Source of the DNA: Setaria digitata
Taxonomy: Eukaryota; Nematoda; Chromadorea; Rhabditida; Setariidae
Direction of reading: 5' to 3'
Assembly (NCBI GenBank): GCA_003640385.1
Contig: RCAB01000028.1
Location: 62,001-126,000, forward strand
Length of the DNA: 64,000 nucleotides
Numbering within the stretch: position 1 is the stretch's first letter; every line of letters starts with the position of its first letter. Of the stretch, positions 60,639 through 64,000 are shown piece by piece. The position numbers and the translations under genes are program-made. The notes under the pieces were generated by a model. That model worked only from the letters and a program-made list of their open reading frames with translations. It was not told the DNA's origin and made no database searches.

Positions 60639-63600
60639 ATGGAAGAAGTTGGAGATAGTAACTGTTATCGAGATTTGCTGGGAAGTGCACATTCGATATG
60701 CATCAAAATTATCATTGAGCTGTCGGAAGGCGTCATCTCGCACGAATCTGTTGTTGGCCTGTCGAAGTTTGTTAAGCGTAAGTTTCCATTCTTTGTTTAA
60801 TAATCTCTTTGTGTTTACTGCGGTATTAATAACTAAACTGTCTATTATGTTATAGATATTGGTAGTTAAAGGATTGAAGTAAGTTTGATGATTGTGAAGA
60901 AAAGCTTATAGTTAGGCTGAGAAGAAAATCTAAGGTAACTATTTCAGCACTTCTCATGTTGACTCTGCTTAATTTCTTTTAAAGGTTAGTTTGATAAAGC
61001 TGATGTCTGCGATTGCAAAAATTTTTGTTGTTTTAGGTGAGCTAATGAAGGGAATTGTTGAGAAAGGAAAATATGCTGAAGTATATCGAATGGTCTTTAG
61101 TACAGCGGTGACCATTTTAAAAGAATCAATGAAAAATAAGGATGAGTTTAATCAGTATACTTTTAATTACGCATTGCAAATAATCAACAGTATTTTGGAG
61201 AACGTAAAAACTGAAGTAAGTGGTGGTATGGAATTTTTTTTTTTGGCAATAGGCTGTAAATTTGGTCATTTAAAGACTTAAATTGAACGGAAAGGTATTT
61301 AAAATACCGGTTATTGTTGGTTAGGAAGCTTTTTAGGCTACAGGAAGGGTGAACAGTTAGATCCAGTATCAAAAAAATACAATTCATAGTTTCGTAATTC
61401 ATTGCCTCTGGATATACTAACTGAAAATGAAGTAAGAAGTTATTAGTTTTTCCTCACTTAGTACTTACTGGTTGGAGTGGAGGCTATAGCTTATAATGTC
61501 TCTTTAATGGATAGTATTTCTTCATATCTGATATTCATTTAGGACATATTGTCAAATTAGTTTAGATTGAATTGTATTTTATGACTTCTACTTATAGTTT
61601 TCTAGGCATTTCAGGGTGCTAAGGATTTGTGTTCATTTTTTTGGTCCATCCATAATAGATGTCTTATAGCTGGTGATTGCGAAATCAATAATGTTGTGGA
61701 TATGGAAAAAATTGCAACATTTGAAATAAATTTTGTTCGATTTATGCTTTCCAATGCAGCAAATAGGAAAGGTTTCAATTAGATTTTGAATTCCTTTAAG
61801 CCCTCGCTTTATATATTATTATAAAGGCAAATATATAATTAGCAATTATATTTCAGATTTGTTTTCTTCAAAACGTCGAGGTGAAGTTGCATTTATGGTC
61901 ACCTTTTTCATGTCGAAGTTTTGCTCGCAAAAAGTCGATATGCCAGTGAGGTAACATTATTCAATTTAACATCAGAATTTCAAAAAAAAGAAATTATGAT
62001 CTTTAACTATTGTTATTTAGAATTAAGCTCTCGTAAAAATAGAAGAAGCTATGAATTTTGAGAAAGTTAAACTTGGGGATTTTAGAGAGAAGAATATTTG
62101 GTGATATTTACAGGATTTTTGTTTTATTTTTTTTCAGGCTTTGTTTAGGAAACGCATTATTCGAGCTTGTCAAACCATGGGATGAGTCACTGCAAATGAT
62201 TCCATCATTTCTTCCCGGCATTTGTTGTCGTATGAGTGAACTTATCAATGCAGATATGAATACGGTAGTTATAGATATGGCACTAAAGGTATTGCATAAT
62301 TTTTACACTTATTTATAAGGATTAGAAAGTGAGCCAATTTCTGTTTTAAATATTAGATTTAGATTTCAGATTCAACAGTGCTTGCAGGTTTCCTCTTTTG
62401 GACTTTTCCAATATCACTTCATTTTCACTGAGCAGTAACAGACTTCATATATGAATCCTTGGAAGAGGTGCACTGTAAAATTTGTAAATCATAAAGTTTG
62501 AAGAGTAGGAGGCACAAAACCACCCACTCACCGCAACTGATAAATGAATAATTATTTACAGATTTTTGGTTGCACTGTGTCAACTTGCTTAAGCGATTCT
62601 GTCTTTCACGGAAAGAATGAAACGGGAAATCCAACAATTGTTGAAACTAAGCCCGGAAATTCTGAAACTACTTTTAAAAGGGATATTCCTGGTTATGTCG
62701 AAGAATGCTGCAAGAATCTAAAGTTTCTGGTACGCACATTTCCGCAACTTGGTTTCCTTATACATTCTTATACTGCGATGAGATTAAGAATGCTCAGAAA
62801 GTATGGTTATTGTAGTTGAATGGAGAAATTGTGAAAATTTTGAAGCTTATTGATACTCTATTTTGAACAAATCTACTGTAAAAGAGAATCATATGAAGTT
62901 GTTCCAATAATTATTACAAAACGTATATAATATCTCAAATGTTTCCGGTCGTGGCTTCATTTTTTTTTCTTTTACAAAATAACCTGGTTTAAAAAGTTAG
63001 TTATGCCACTATTTAAGAAATGCGCTATAGTGTCAAAACTTCACGAAAAACGAGATTTAAATCAGTGTAATCTTTACTTGGCTCCATGAAACTGACTTAA
63101 AAACAAATTTTCAACTTATTTAAGCTTAGACGGATATCTTGCAAACTTGTTCGATATAACGATCATCGTGTTCGGCTTGCACTGCTCAATCTATTATATG
63201 ATGTTTACAAAGATTGCGCCATAACTCTTAGTTCCTTGACTGAAAATGTTTTGATCGATGTTGTTCTCTTGTTATTAAATGATCCATATGAAGAGTATGT
63301 TTGCAATTTTGCAACATTTTTTTTTCTGTATTTGCTCTATATCAATACAGTTTAACTCACTGAAGTAGTAAGTGCCATTGCTTTGATACTGGCTTCTTCA
63401 CCACATATTCTGCGCTAGAAGAAAAAAACTTGGCCACTTTTATAAGCAAATAATTATATTTTATTTATAACCATTTTCAGAATTGCTGCATTTTCGGGAA
63501 AAGTTAAAGAGTATTTAATGCATAGAGTAAAGGAAAACTTCATCAATCGTTTGAGAGAGCGTCTCTATTCATTATCTATTACAATACCTACCGAAGTTGT

Positions 63601-64000
63601 CATAAATGGAGATGTCGAAGGATGCTTGAAACAGGTAAGAGGAGGAAAGTTTTTGTTTTAGTGTTGGTGAAAAAAACCTTCGGATATTTTCTATTTGTTT
63701 GTCTATACTTATTTAACATAAAAAAATTGAAGAGCTGCAAACAGAATTATAGTGAACATAGTTTGTCGTTGCATGAATATTTCTTTGAGGAAAGAATTTC
63801 ACTTTGATTATTGAAGGTGCACTTGTTAGATATATTTGATTTTAACTGAGCAACACTTTCATAAATCGTTCTTAGCAGTAGGCAGCAACTGAAATAAAAT
63901 AGTTTTGTTTTTTAAACAAGAAAATTTTCATGCTTCAGATTTTTAGCAGACGTGCAGGTAACTTCCGGGGAAAGAAATTGAAAAATTAAAGTCTTTCAAT
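60639..64000 (+). CDS. TELO2-interacting protein 1 (TTI1)-like HEAT-repeat protein, N-terminal part
   Basis: Exons 60639-60777, 61037-61215, 61606-61771, 61857-61950, 62138-62288, 62562-62800, 63130-63294 and 63481-63634 join in phase. A possible short exon starts at 63939, and the gene leaves the window. The start is MEEVGDSNCYRD; an in-frame TAA lies 24 bases upstream. The protein is made of amphipathic helix pairs. SFLPGICCRMSELINADMN matches a human TTI1 stretch (FLPGISTALTRLITGD). DHRVRLALLNLLYDVYKDC followed by VVLLLLNDPYEE matches [20 protein letters not shown] and its LVNDE continuation. TTI1 works with TELO2 and TTI2 in the TTT complex, which matures PIKK kinases such as mTOR, ATM and ATR with HSP90. 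About 430 residues are visible. The acceptor of exon 3 could also be nine bases later. Confidence 0.75.

Overview
The window looks like nuclear DNA of a nematode, most likely a filarial or other spirurid worm. It is AT-rich. Its genes are split into short exons with TTTCAG-like acceptors and GT (once GC) donors. The recognisable proteins are Wnt, Ly6, ZP/cuticlin, forkhead, CCR4-NOT, nuclear receptor and TTI1 types, all animal families, several with a nematode flavour. The species assignment is inference. I translated the exons by hand and joined them only where splice sites and reading phase agree.

Layout: (1) 1-100, minus strand: exon of a Wnt ligand cut by the window edge. (2) 4-9 kb: a complete two-exon Ly6/uPAR-like GPI-anchored protein (5492-6355, +), with orphan exons and a broken reading frame around it. 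(3) 11.8-13.2 kb, +: a secreted cuticlin-like protein with a signal peptide and the C-terminal half of a ZP domain but no ZP-N. (4) 14.4-22.2 kb, minus: a type II membrane coiled-coil protein resembling Golgi GOLIM4/GOLM1. Its long intron contains a complete forkhead factor on the opposite strand (15947-19181, +), closest to C. elegans FKH-6. (5) 25.0-33.8 kb, +: CCR4-NOT subunit NOT2/CNOT2, followed by a shorter, intact tandem paralogue with the same intron positions. (6) 35.9-41.1 kb, minus: a nine-exon three-finger C2H2 protein of AEBP2/Jing type. (7) 41.1-54.4 kb: a gene-poor stretch with low-complexity tracts and weak orphan exons. (8) 54.4-58.3 kb, minus: a complete eight-exon nuclear hormone receptor with a GC-AG intron. 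(9) 59.4-64 kb, +: two unassigned open frames and then the N-terminal part of TTI1, which runs off the right edge.

The genes do not form one pathway. They are mainly developmental regulators (Wnt, forkhead, AEBP2-like, nuclear receptor) and housekeeping factors (CCR4-NOT, TTI1). The least expected items are the NOT2 tandem duplication, the forkhead gene nested antisense in the Golgi-protein gene, the ZP-C-only protein, and the overlapping upstream ORF at the NOT2 start codon. I found no rRNA, tRNA, CRISPR or transposase-like coding sequence.
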